Of a stretch of 64,000 bases of DNA, positions 11,574-24,085 are shown one piece after another. The translations under genes and the position numbers were made by a program. Source of the stretch: Dirofilaria immitis (taxonomy: Eukaryota; Nematoda; Chromadorea; Rhabditida; Onchocercidae); assembly GCA_024305405.1 (NCBI GenBank), contig JAKNDB010000098.1:1267501-1331500 (forward strand), read 5' to 3'. The notes beneath the pieces were generated by a model that was not told the DNA's origin, ran no database searches, and worked only from the letters and a program-made list of their open reading frames with translations. Position 1 is the stretch's first letter. Each line of letters starts with the position of its first letter.

Positions 11574-14380
11574 TTAATGTACTCGTAAAAGATCATCGAA
11601 ACGTCGACGTCTTTTTCGAATATCAAATGGTGTTATTTTGGTTTTTTGAAAATGAGAAGCTTCAATTTGTAAATTCTCGTAGATCGGTGCTAATTCAATA
11701 TGCAACCGAGGATATATATCACGTCGTGATAGTCTCATCGTCAACTCAATATCATCCCGAGGACTGGCGAAAAAATTCTCTACCGCTTCATTTATACACT
11801 ATAATTGATAAATTAATTATCATTTCATATATATATATATATATATATATGAAATGAATCGGCAAATTGATTATCTGAATTAATTAACTATTTAAACTAA
11901 TTACTTAAATTAATTAATGATAAATTAATTATTTAAAATAAGTTAATCAACCTAAATTAATTGATCGTAAATTAAGTGTTTGAAGGAGTAAAATTAAACG
12001 CTCAAATTAATTGACTGTAAATTAATCATTTCAGTAAATTAATCTCTAAAATTAATTAACTATAAATTAATCAATTGTTTGAGGAGGCAAATTAGCCCAT
12101 CAATTATTGTACAACTTTCTACAAATCAATTTTTTAAAATAAGTTGCGCTATAATTTAGTAATTAATATTAACCCATAATCAATTATTTCGTCAAAAAAA
12201 TCATCTATGCCTTGAGCTAACAAATAAATTTGTTAGTGATATCACTATTTAGTAGTAAAAATAAAGTTGAATTTAAGTTCGAATTGATTAATTGCTTTTC
12301 ATATTCCTAATTCATTTTTTTTTATAAATTTTCTCAACTCTCGAATACAATGCTATTGCAAATTATATTAAATAACAATTTATGGTAAAAGTAGGCGAAA
12401 ACTATTTTCTATTTCAAATTCAAATTTTCTCCTTCAAAACTAAATATCCTACCTTTTTATTCTATTCCAAATACATCTTCATCATCAATATATGGTATTT
12501 TTCAAACACAACAATTTAAGTAATTAAGTTTATGCACTTATAGAAATTTATTTATTCGATACCTTTTGGTAAGAATAGTTTCATATAGTCCCCATAACGG
12601 TGTAACACGGATTGCTTTCCGATCTTCCGGTATCGCTTCCTGTCCGGTAATTAGACGATCTAATTCAATATCACTGATAACACTCATTTTTGGTATGCTT
12701 GAACCATCTTTCAACACCTGCTCCAAAGCTATTTTATGCAATTTCTTATCAGTATTTTCTATCTGAAAAATTAATTTAATAATTTTTAAATTATTAAATT
12801 CACAGATAAGCTTATATTTTAAGCTTGCTTCAAAATTTTCAGATCTTTATCAATTATTTCGATAAAATGTGTTATCATTGTTTAATCAAAAATTTATTAA
12901 AATATTATAAAATGTCGTATATAAGCTTTCTTACTTATACGCTGAGATAATGATATGAAAATGATTAATATTATTATTAACATTTTCAAACATTCATCAT
13001 TTTGACTTTCGACTATACTAATAATTTGTTTACAATGATACTTAGCATTGTTTACAGTAATAATTTCGAGATCAGTGGATGATTTTTTCTTCCTAAAATA
13101 GGCCCTACATATTTGCCATTAATTTGCGCATTTTTCAGCGATTCATTTTTCATTGATCTGATAGAATCGTAGGAAATTGTTCCAGAACTTTGCGAAAATG
13201 TTCCAATCACATCAGCATCATAAATTTGCACATCGTTTACTTTCGTTATCGTAACACTACGTTTACTGACCTCCTTTTCTGCCTTTTTCGGTAATATCTC
13301 TTCTTTTGATGATATTTCTGATATTTTTGTTTCACTTGTTCTTTCTGATTCTTTCTGCAACAAAAAAACGTTCCTGACATTAATCCATCTGATTCTTCTT
13401 GCAAAAGAAAACATTTGCCGGATAAGAAGTCCTTTTAGTACTTTCTACAAAAAGAAACAAACACATTTTCTGGCATTAGTCCTTCTGATTCTTTCTATAA
13501 AAAAAAGCATTTCCTGGCATTAGGAATAAATTATAGATCTTCTGAATCTATATACTTAAAATTAACAATGATATTATTAAAACATGAATCGAATTATTTT
13601 TCAATTCAATTCGTATTCACAATCTCATATGTTTGTTTACTTCTTCTTTAATCTCGAAAACAAAATACCTTGAAATTATTATACAGCAAAATAAATAATA
13701 GTTGAATATATTCTAATGTGTAATATAAACATTTATTTGGTTTTTTCATCTTTGAAATAAAATTCAATTTAGTCAAAAAGTTTGAAGGAAATTTAATTTA
13801 TCAAATTTATAAATAAATTTTCTGTAAGTAATAATTTTGAAATGAAAATTCATTTTAGAATCTTTTAATTTATTCAGAATCTTTTCGAAGAATTCGAATT
13901 TTTTCTCTTTTCGAAAAACTTATTGAATTCATTTATGAAAATTTCACACATTTAAAAAATGATATGCCTGAAAGTTTTGATAAACAAATAGTTTTTAATT
14001 TAATTTTGATAATTTGGAAGAATTTTATGATTGAAATAATTATTTTAAATTAAGCTTAAATAGAAATCATTTTAACTTTATATTTTACCTTTAAAATATC
14101 TAGAGAAATAAGGCATCGCGAAAGAAATTTATTATGGCTTTATCAATCTTCATCAACTTATCAATATCAATAAATAAATAAATCTTTGGAAAATTGTAAA
14201 GCAAAATTTCAAAAACAAACTTACAGTAGTCTTACTTGATGTTTGAGTGGTTGTATTTTCAAACAATTCTGGCGTAGCATATAATTCCGTTCGCATAGCA
14301 GAAGTTAAATTTGCAGTTGGCTTCTCAGGTATGAATGCTATGATAACATCATTCTTCTTCTTCGTTCTCGACTTCGGCAT
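11574..14380 (-). CDS. Uncharacterised nuclear-type protein, 4 exons
   Basis: Exons on the - strand: 14380-14225 (52 codons, start MPKSRTKKKNDVIIAFIPEK), 13354-13056, 12762-12563, 11798-11574 (stop TAA). I do not recognise the family. Exon 2 is Ser/Glu/Lys-rich and looks disordered. Exon 3 contains a more structured block (SVISDIELDRLITGQEAIPE, then RKAIRVTPLWGLYETIL). Exon 4 ends with a very basic motif, TPFDIRKRRRRFDDLLRVH, that could be a nuclear localisation signal. Exon 2 is 299 bp. One A added to the A6 run (13083-13088 on the + strand) makes it 300 and lets it join exon 3 in phase. Exon 3 to exon 4 also needs one base (A4 at the exon 3 end); without it exon 3 reads on to a stop at about 12540, so exon 4 could belong to a separate gene. 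Predicted length about 293 residues. Confidence 0.6.
11820..11857. repeat. AT palindrome in intron
   Basis: ATCATTTCAT, (AT)n and ATGAAATGAAT form a perfect or near-perfect inverted repeat centred near 11838, just upstream (on the - strand) of the acceptor of the last exon of the unknown gene. Probably an (AT)n microsatellite that happens to have matching flanks. Confidence 0.6.
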
Positions 14381-15276
14381 ATAAAATCGTCTCAGTTTTT
14401 CGCTTACTTAAAATACGAGATAATCAATAATTTAGGTAAATAATTCCTCACGTATATTCATTTCCTTTTTTTCTTGTTCAAAATAAAACTACCTTGAACA
14501 AAATATGAAAATAATGAAATAAACAAATAATCGATTATTCATATCTTTTATAATTTCAATACTTTATGCATGAAATATTTGCATAATTTAAAATATAAAT
14601 TCAATTCTATTTTCAAATATTTCAGTTAAATCATTTCAAATATTTACTTCGCATATTTATTGTTTAATAATACGATAAATGTGCATCAAAAATGAATAAT
14701 ATAATTTTTGATAATTGAATGATAAAATCTCATTTCATCGATAAAAGTTTCTGAAAATTTTATCCTCAAAATTTTCAAAAACTTTAAATTCTTTTTCATT
14801 AATTATCCTAATATTAGGTTATTATTAACAATCAATTCATTTTAAATGTAACAAAAATTATTTATCAATTTCAACGATTAATTAAAATTATCTCATTAAC
14901 AATTTCGAAATCTTTCATAAATTTTCAAGCAAAAAATATTTTAAATCTCCAGTTTTTTATTCGATAAAATAACACAGTATTTGATAAGTTATTTGATAAA
15001 TTTGAAATTTTGAAACTTATTGATAAGCTTATTTATTTGTCGTATAAGTACTGTAATACTGTAATGGTCACTTATTTAATTCATTTATTTTTTTGATTAA
15101 TAAAAATTTTACCTTTGATAATGAAAATATGTACTAATAAGATGATATTTCGGTGTGATTAGAAAATAATTTCTCGTAATATTTATTGAATTATGAAAGT
15201 AATATCGAACGATTTAAAAAAATATCCTTTGCGGCATGCATAATTAATAGATTGAATTTTGATGATCAAATTTTTA

Positions 15277-15535
15277 GAGAATATCTTCCGGAGAATCTTC
15301 ATAGATCAAATGTTGACGATCATATTTTTGTGAAATATCTTCCGGAGAATCTTCATAGATCAAATGTTGACGATCATATTTTTGTGAAATATCTTCCGGA
15401 GAATCTTCATAGATCAAATGTTGACGATCATATTTTTGTGAAATATCTTCCGGAGAATCTTCATAGATCAAATGTTGACGATCATATTTTTGTGAAATAT
15501 CTTCCGGAGAATCTTCATGGATTATTTTCCTGTAA
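15277..15535. repeat. 54-bp minisatellite, 5 copies, open on both strands
   Basis: CTTCCGGAGAATCTTCAT recurs at 15285, 15339, 15393, 15447 and 15501, exactly 54 bp apart. Because 54 is divisible by three and the unit lacks stops, both strands are open: + reads RSNVDDHIFVKYLPENLH per unit and - reads a QHLIYEDSPEDISQKYDR-type unit. No flanking exon or homology supports expression. Confidence 0.95.
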
Positions 15536-15589
15536 TTTATCAGAAATTTATGAGAATTTGATTATCGTTATCCTATAATTTTTATTTAA

Positions 15590-16510
15590 CTTACCTATAA
15601 ATACTTCAAACAGTATAACTTCATACTTTCATGCCGTAACTTTAATTATCTTCGAAATTACTTCACTTCAATTCAAATTATTTTTCAAATTATAATATTC
15701 AGCAAACATTTTAAATATCCCTTATAAAAAAGCATTCTTATCATTTAGAAGTAATTGATAATTTCTGCTTAGTTTGTTCTTCCACTCATTGTAATTAGTA
15801 TAATCTCTTCGTCGTTTCCTACTTTAATTCTAATTCGGAATTATTTTGCTTTGATCCGTATTAGTTCATAATAGTGATATTCATTATCAATAAGTTATTA
15901 TAATTGATAGAAATTTAATCGTAACCTAGCATTATTACTTATCGTAACAATATGCCACTACTGTAATTTAAATTATTTCTAGAAAACCTTTCCGAAATTA
16001 TTTCACTCAAATCTGTTAGTTCGAAATATTCATTAAGCATTCCGAAAATCTTCTTCAGAATATGAAAAAGATTCTTATCATTAAGATATAACTAACAATT
16101 CTTATTTAGCTTATCTTCTGTAAACATTGAAAATTGTATAACTCCATTCTTTCATATTGTAATATTATTTTCGAAATTACTTCACTTCAATTTATAAAAA
16201 TTTAAAATGATATTCATCAAAACAACCTTGACTATTTTTATTCATGAAAAATATGTTTATCAATAAGTTAAAATTGTTATGAATTTAACTATAACCTAAA
16301 AGTACGATATCTATAACCTACTGTAACTTTACAGAAAACCCATTTTCGGGAATTATTAATTCATTTTAATCAATATTAATTCGATATTGCAGTATTCACT
16401 AAATATTAGGCGATTATCTTTCAAAAAAGGAAGAGAGAAAATTCTTATCAATAAGCTATAATTGATATGAATTCAATTATAATTCTAACACATTTATCAT
16501 CTATCGCATA
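15590..16510. repeat. Degenerate ~175-bp satellite, about 5 copies
   Basis: A block of the form TCGAAATTACTTCACTTCAATT ... ATATTCATNAA ... ATTCTTATCAATAAG-TTATAATTGATA ... AACTATAACCTA recurs with its first part near 15651, 15836, 15992, 16173 and 16348 (spacing 156-185 bp). Copies differ greatly, so this is an old array immediately beside the fresh 54-bp minisatellite. Confidence 0.65.
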
Positions 16511-16894
16511 CGATAGTAATATACCCATGGGAAGGACAATCATTTAATGAAACGGTACCTGCTGCTGTTGTTGTCGTTTTTATTACTACATGCTGTTGAT
16601 GTTGCTATTACTGCTATGAGTATGATAATAAATTACGGTAGGATAAGAGATCGTAGAAATAGGAAAGAGTTAATTTCTTCCTTCCATCCTTTTCCTTTCA
16701 TGCTACTGAATTTCTAAAAATTCTTTCTCCCCCATCCTGCACCATCTCTTTTTAACCCTAATTTTTTCTACATTCCTTCTATTACATATCATTTTGCTTC
16801 TTATCAATTATTATCATAATATTATCAATATACTATTTCTAACTTTTCCTTTCATTCTTTTCTTTTTTACCAAAATTTCCAAATTCAATAATGA

Positions 16895-16895
16895 A

Positions 16896-16927
<32 letters not shown>

Positions 16928-16940
16928 TGTGTGTGTGTGT

Positions 16941-17020
<80 letters not shown>
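16895..17020. repeat. (GT)n microsatellite, ~126 bp
   Basis: Almost uninterrupted GT dinucleotides with only two GTAT interruptions (near 16920 and 16944). Open frames of Cys-Val or Thr-His through it are artefacts. Confidence 0.97.
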
Positions 17021-17021
<1 letters not shown>

Positions 17022-20000
17022 CTTCCTTTATTGAATATTTGAAATAAACAAAATTTGAAGAAATAATTCATTTATTCTTAAAAATAAACGAATTTATCAA
17101 CTAAAATCAATCAATTTGCAAAGAATTTTATTTCCTTAAAATTTACAATATAATTTACTTTTTTCTTTTTCTTTCTAATTTCAATTCGTTTATTTACAAT
17201 AACAAATCATATCATCTTACCTTACTTTTTCTTTTTTTTCCTTACCTTTGATTTGTGATCTTTATTTTTTTTTTTTTGTTCCATTGAATTGTACAAATGA
17301 AAATTTTTGGTAATTTGTAGAAAATAAATAAATGAATGTTCAGCATTATATTTCCATCCTGGGTATAAATTATTTATCAGCTATTTTATGATTTTATTCT
17401 TGCCGAAAACTCTTATTTTCTTTATCAAATATATATTTTATTATCAACTATTTTTCCATTATTTGATGATAAAAGCACATTTCTCGACAGGTTTTCTTGA
17501 TAAAATGTTCGGTGAATTTCACGGTGATAGCTTATAATTCTATCCATAATAGCTATAAGTTTTTCTAAAATTGCACGATACTATTCTCGACAATCATCTG
17601 ATCGATCAATCAGCTATATTCTCGATAGCTATTTGATAGATTCTCTTCGATAAGAAAGGTAAATTAAAAGAAAAAGATCATATAATTAGCTAAAAATTTG
17701 CATGCTATCAAAAGAAAACAAGCATTCTCCTGAATTCAAATTAACAATTTTAATTTTCTAAAGTAAGATGAACACCTCCTCTCTCTCTTTCTTTTATCTC
17801 CCTCTCTCTCTCTCTTCCTGTTTCTCTATTCTGTTGAAAATGCGGTCAACTAAAAATCCATTTTTATTGCAGCTGTTTTATTAATCAGGACACAGACTCC
17901 AAATTGAAGTATGATCGATGGATGAATGTATCAGATGATAGATATTACTACTACTACCGCCTGATGGTGGTAGTGGTATGAAATGAAATGTGGCCTGTCT
18001 GGAAGGAAGAAATTTGTAAATTCATATTGATTGGTGACAGGATGTGTCCCTGATACCCGTCATCATCATCATCACCTTTTAGTGAAAAAAAAATCCTCTT
18101 TCGCAAAAATCTTCGTATCAGGCTGTATACAACACCATCGCGTATCAGGCTGTACCCGCGGGTAAATTACTAAGCTATTGGCATTTTTGATGACATGTCT
18201 AGTAGTAGTGATTTCTACTTCTTTCTTCCTTTTTCTTTTCACCCCGCCTGAATAAGATGAAAAGGAAGTTGTTGTTGATGGTGATGATAGCGATGGTGAG
18301 ATTCGAATTATTAAAGAAATTTTTGGAAGAAAAGAAAAATTCATTGAAAATTGATTTCATCGATTAGTTCTTAATCATCTCCCTTCTTTTATCAGAAACT
18401 TTCTAACGATAACATTTATCAATCTAAATATCAACTGGGTCAAAGTTCATGCATACTTCCTTATTAATTTGGAAACTATCTTAAAATATGAAACTTCATC
18501 CTTTCCATAATAAATTTACGAGTAATAAATAAACAAACAAAATCGCTGACATAAATATAAAAGAAAATATTCATAAGCAATTTTTGAAATTAAATTTTGC
18601 TATAATGAAGGAAGAATTCCTAAACAAATATCAATACAATCTCATCAGTCTAATTTTTCTAAAATTAAGAACTTTGAACTTCAAAGTTTTTTCTCTTCTC
18701 TTCAATTTCCCTAATTGATATGAAGTTTTCTTTCTTATCTTTCCTCATCATATTAATAATTTTTATGATAATTTTAGCAATATTTCCTTTTAATTCAAAG
18801 AATTAAATTGCAGAGAAAATAAATTTTACAAGGCAATCCTTAGATGCTTATATTTCGTTTTAGTAAAACTGATGAATATTTCAGAACTCAGCTTTTTGAT
18901 TCCATATTGATGAACAATGAAAGCTTAGCAAAAATAGCAAAAAAAAACCAATCCTAAAAAGAAATGATTAGGCTTCGGAATGTTGTCAAAAAGGCATTGA
19001 AATACTTACTGGAATACATTTCATCAAAGTTTAATGTCCTTAGAATCATCGATTTGAATCCAAATACAATATTTTAATCTTTAACAAATGCAATTATAGT
19101 GCCATTTAAATTTTGCAAATCTATATAAAATTCATATTTGATAAATTGCATATTATTGATCGTAAATAAAAATATTCTAAGGCTTTTTTTCGATGGAAAA
19201 AGTTCTAATAAGCTGGCTTATGTCTGAAAAAATAAATAATCATTATCAATGAAAAATGATAAACGAACTTTATTTTCATGATATTATATCTTTTAGTATC
19301 GTTTCATTTTATTCTTGACTGTTTATAATTCAAACGCTGAACTTATTTTCATGTATTTAATTTTTTAAGTTCAGAAAGCCAAGCTTATTTTCACGTATTT
19401 AATTTTTTCAAGTCCTCTCACGTCTACTCTTAATTGTGTTTTAATATATAAGTTGTTTCTTTCTGGAATAAATTCAAAACAATATTGCAAGACTCTGATA
19501 CCATTCAAACTATACAAAATTGCTGTATTAAAATAGAAGCTAAAGAAAAAACTGTTCGCATAAAAGCCAAGCTAATAATTACTACTTCAAGAATAAGATA
19601 GAAGCCTATAAACCTGTTATTCATTAGTTATGAGATTAATGAAATTTAAAATAATCCTTTTGTAATATTATAACCTGACAAATTACACCATATTGATCGA
19701 GAAGAAATGCAATACTTATAAAATTTTAAAATTTACATTTCATTCCTCCTACGCTCTAATTTCAATTCCAAGTCAAATTTAATTTTAAAAATTTAAAATT
19801 TTTAAATGCTAATAAAACAAATTCCATTAATAAATTAATTTCATAATTTTAAAATTTTCAAGTGTATTAGTAATTTATCTTATTATTATTAGAGAGGAAA
19901 AAATATAAATGATAAAAAGAAAAAAAAGGTGAGAATTATCATTAATTTAATCTGAAATTATTTAATTTAAACTCTTTATCAATTCAATTTAATCTTTCAA

Positions 20001-21290
20001 TTACCATTTTAATTTCTAATTTAATTATTACAATTTAAATTTACAAATAAATCATATGCTATATATATATATATATATATGTAAATATTTAAAAATAGTA
20101 ATTGAAAACGAGGAAAAAGGAATGCTATTTTAATTGCATTTAGCAAAAGAGCATAGTTCAATCTAAAAATGTATATATATATATATACATCCAATTTGGT
20201 GACAATGAGAGATATAGTTGCTGAAAAATGAACAAACGAAATCGAGAGTGAGAATTGAAGAGAAGAGAGAAAAAAGATAAACATATTATGTTTAATTTAT
20301 TTCATTTACTTCCTCTTCCAATATATATTCTTGATCATTTATCTCACATTTTCGCCACTCTCGACAAAATAAACGATAATTGTAAAAAGCGGTGCCATGC
20401 AGTGATTCTTGAGAAAGCTTTCACTTCTTATGTCTGTCTAGACTAGACTTTATTTCAATTATTCGATTACTATCATCATCAACATACTGTATGTTGACAA
20501 ATTGAGCAACTTAATAATGGCTATGAAAATTTCTATGATAGCATTAATCATAATTGTTAAAAAGAAAGCGCAATATTTCTAATTTAATTGATTGATTTGA
20601 TTGCTATAATCACACTATATTTACACTTCGTCTAAAATTAAATTTAAAAATTTTTCAATTATCCATTTCAAATAATAATATTCAAGTCATTTCAAATGAT
20701 AATATTCAGGTCATTTTAAATTTCTTTCAAATAAATATATCAAATCGAAGAAATATTTAAATTAAATCAAATATTAAAGTCACGTGATATGATGAATGGT
20801 TTGTAAAATGATAAAATAATTTAAAAAATTGTTAAATATTTGAACTTCAGAATCCTTTCAATTATACGTATATTAGATGTCGTTGAAACGTGACATTAAT
20901 AAAAATATTCGGAAATATCGTCAAATGTTTAAATCTCTAAATCCATTCAAATATATATTATATACTATATCAGATCATTTCGAATATAACGTAACTTTTT
21001 TTTGAAAATGATAACAAAAAGTTAAATACTTCATGTTATGCAAAAAAGGTGAGAGAAGGAGGGAAAAAGAGGAGGAAAGAGAGAGCGAGGGAGAGGGAGA
21101 GAGAGAGGAAAAAGAAATGTCACCAAAAGTTAGAAATTTATCGCCTATCAATTCGCTACATTACCTTTTCATGACCCAATTTATTTTCCCGCCTTATACA
21201 CTTCTCTCTCTATCCTCGCTTTGTATATTAATCATTTTTGCCATTTTGGGTTACTGTAATCCATACGTCCACAACTTTTACAATAATTCA

Positions 21291-21362
21291 AACATACACA
21301 TACACATACATACACACACACATATTCACACATACATACATACACATACACACATACGCATA
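21291..21362. repeat. (CACATA)n / (CA)n microsatellite
   Basis: Mixed ACATACACA units, on the same strand sense as the array at 22976 and opposite to the GTAT array at 22183. Confidence 0.9.
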
Positions 21363-21991
21363 CATTTGAAAAAAAATGTTAAATTTAAAATATTAAATCA
21401 TATATCGCATAATCTATCAAATACAATAATCATTGATTAAAATCAATCATTTAAAATTAATATTTTCATATATTATCAATACAAAAATTTCTAATCCATC
21501 CATTATCAAACTATCATATTTTATTATCACTGAATGAGTAAGAAAAATATATAACTAATTCCTATCATTTCCTTCAAACTGCTTATTACTATAACAACTA
21601 CTACCAACAAACTACCAATGCAAAACATTTCAAATCGTCAAATAAATTCGAAAAAAAAAGTATAAAATAAAAACAATTTTTTTAAAATTATATACAAAAT
21701 ATATATCAAAGTAATTAAGCCAATCGAACAAAAAAAAATTGTTTTTTTAAATATCAAAGAAAAAAGAATCCAAAAATGGAAATTTTCAGAATCTTTTTTC
21801 AATTAACAAAAAGAAAAAAAAGGCCGCCATTTGTCCTACTTTTTTGTTATATATATATATATATATGATAGAATGTAAATTATTTTCCTTCTAAAAAGAA
21901 AAAACAAACAAACAAACAAATATAAAATAATCTTATAAAGTTTATATAAGACTACAATTTATATAAAAATACATTCATATACTTTATTTAC

Positions 21992-22084
21992 CATACACAA
22001 ACACACACAAACACACACACACATACGCACATCATATATATAAATGTATATGTATGTGTGTGTGTGTGTGTGTGTTTGTATGTA
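21992..22084. repeat. CA arm and GT arm forming an imperfect 90-bp inverted repeat
   Basis: The left arm CATACACAAACACACACAAA... and the right arm ...GTGTGTGTTTGTATG are reverse complements over about 40 nt with small gaps, around an AT-rich centre (ATATATATAAATG). Could extrude as a hairpin. Confidence 0.8.
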
Positions 22085-22182
22085 CTATTAAAGGGACACT
22101 TATTTCATTTTTAACTCTTTTTTTCCGATACTTTTTTCTTCGCATATATATTTGTCTATACTAATTACAGAACCAAAAGATA

Positions 22183-22330
22183 ATGTGTATGTGCATGTGT
22201 ATGTATGTGTATATGTGTATGTACGTATGTATGTATGTGTATGTATGTGTGTGTACGTGTATGTATGTATGTGTGTATGTATGTATGTGTATGTATGTAT
22301 GTATGTATATGTATGTATGTATATATATAT
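22183..22330. repeat. (GTAT/GTGTAT)n microsatellite
   Basis: About 145 bp of TGTATG units. Open frames through it on both strands (CVYVCM, HTYIHT) are artefacts. Confidence 0.95.
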
Positions 22331-22975
22331 GATCTGAAAAGACGAGTTTGTGATATAAACAAAAAAAGAAGGAAAAAGCAAGTGCTGAAAAAAAAAAAAA
22401 AGAAAAGACAAGAAAACTTAAAAGAGAGAAAATCATTGAAATGTTATTCGTTTTTCTAAAAAAAAAAAAAAAACAAAAATTTTCGAAAAAGACATACTTT
22501 ATTCTCGTCTTCCTTTCTTTTTCTTTTCTTCTTTCTCTCCCTCTCTTTCTTTTTTCTTTTATTTACTCTTTCAATTCAAACTTAAACCAACCTTTGGAAG
22601 AAAATAGATTTTTTCCTTCCTTCGTTCACTTCCCTTTTTCTTTTTTTTTTTTGATTGATAGACGGAATTTCGTGAAAATCTTCTGAATTGATATTGATGA
22701 TAATAATGATAATGATAACAATAACAATGATGATGATGATGATGATGATGTCTGTTTGTTTCAATTTCAGGAAAATTTATTTTTCGGATTTCAAAAAATA
22801 GAACAAAAAAGCTGAAAAGATGAAAATGTCAAAAGTTTGTTCAAGTTTTGTAACTTCGCCTACTCGTTCACTCCGATAAACGTAACAAAAAAGAAAAAAT
22901 TAACGCTAAACGCAAAAATAATACATTTGTACTTCTTTCCTCCAAAACTTTGATAAAAATTATTTTCATCGAAGA

Positions 22976-23068
22976 TTACATACATGCATACATACACATA
23001 CACATACACATACACATACAAATATAAATACACATGCACATACGCGCGTATATACATACATATGCATA
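22976..23068. repeat. (ACAT/ACACAT)n microsatellite
   Basis: CATACACATACACAT units with ACAAATATAAAT and GCGCGTATA interruptions. Confidence 0.85.
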
Positions 23069-24085
23069 AATATCTTGGAAATTCTCACTCGCTCTATTTT
23101 TCTTCCGATAATCATTGATTGATATAAAATTAATTTTGTTAATTAATACCATCTTTTGAATTTTTGATTTGAATTGTTTGAAAATTTACTCCATCAAATA
23201 TGTAAGCAAAATCGAATTCTGATTTATTTCATATTACCCAAAAGAAAAAAAAGAAAGAAAATAATACTCCTGTCTTAATCAAAATATACATATCGGTTAA
23301 TTACGAAAATTAAATATATCAAAGTCGAATATTCAAAGAATGATAAACAAAAAGGATACAAACATATTACATAAAGATAATAGTAAAACTAGCATGTCAT
23401 TTTCAATTCACAAAGAAATATAATTTCAATTTGATGATGAAAGGAAACAAAAATTAGCTAAATCTTTTCGGCCATTATTATACACCGGCTTTTAATTTAA
23501 TAATCTATGGGGAAAATCTCGAAATCTTGTGTAGCAAAGAGGAGACGACGTTAGGTTATTATAAAAATCTTTGCATAATTATTGGGCTTACGTAAAGTCA
23601 ATTTATCTCGCAATATCCTAACTTCAGGGATTTTGGCAAATCTTCACCTCAATTAAATTAAACCACAATAATTCAGAAAGGAGAAATATTCTCACATAAT
23701 AATATTACATTCATTAATTATTATTAATTATGTACGGGACAATAATAAATCCCAAAATTTGTAAAAATATTTGGAGGAAACGAAAAATAAAAGATTGAAG
23801 TTCAAACTTTCAATACCTTATAATCAACATAACACGCGTCGATAACGTGTAAAATATAACGTATTTCGTTACGATAAAAAAGAAAGAAAAAATGATTAGA
23901 ATTTTGTTTATCAGTTTATAATTGTTAATTTTCATCGCAATAATATACTTACATTGTTGAATAAACTGAAGAAATTGAAATGAATATCAAAAGCTATAAA
24001 TACATACAACTAATTATTGACTTTTCCCATAATTGTTTATTTATTTATTTATTCTATTTCTTCCTATCGAAAAATCTCATCAAAA

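Larger units (their letters stand above)
14381..24085. other. Long intergenic stretch (9.7 kb) without recognisable genes
   Basis: No conserved exon found on either strand. It lies between the 5' end of the unknown - strand gene and the 3' end of ARMC9. Repeats listed separately include a 54-bp minisatellite, a degenerate ~175-bp satellite, a long GT tract and several CA/GTAT arrays. Homopurine/homopyrimidine tracts occur at 17779-17815 and 21040-21110. The many open frames here (for example at 18072-18344, 21033-21440 and 22100-22460) are low-complexity. Confidence 0.55.

Noticed and set aside
12566..12766. 66-residue + strand frame
   Set aside because: Shadow of exon 3 of the unknown - strand gene, which has proper splice sites.
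16794..17071. Cys-Val and Thr-His rich frames
   Set aside because: Translation of the (GT)n microsatellite.
18001..18060. GTGTCCCTGATACC resembling the lin-4 seed
   Set aside because: Not identical to the seed and no complementary arm nearby; the real hairpin is at 25051-25132.
18072..18344. 90-residue - strand frame in a slightly more complex region
   Set aside because: No splice partner or recognisable motif; a duplicated CGTATCAGGCTGTA in it is a simple local repeat.
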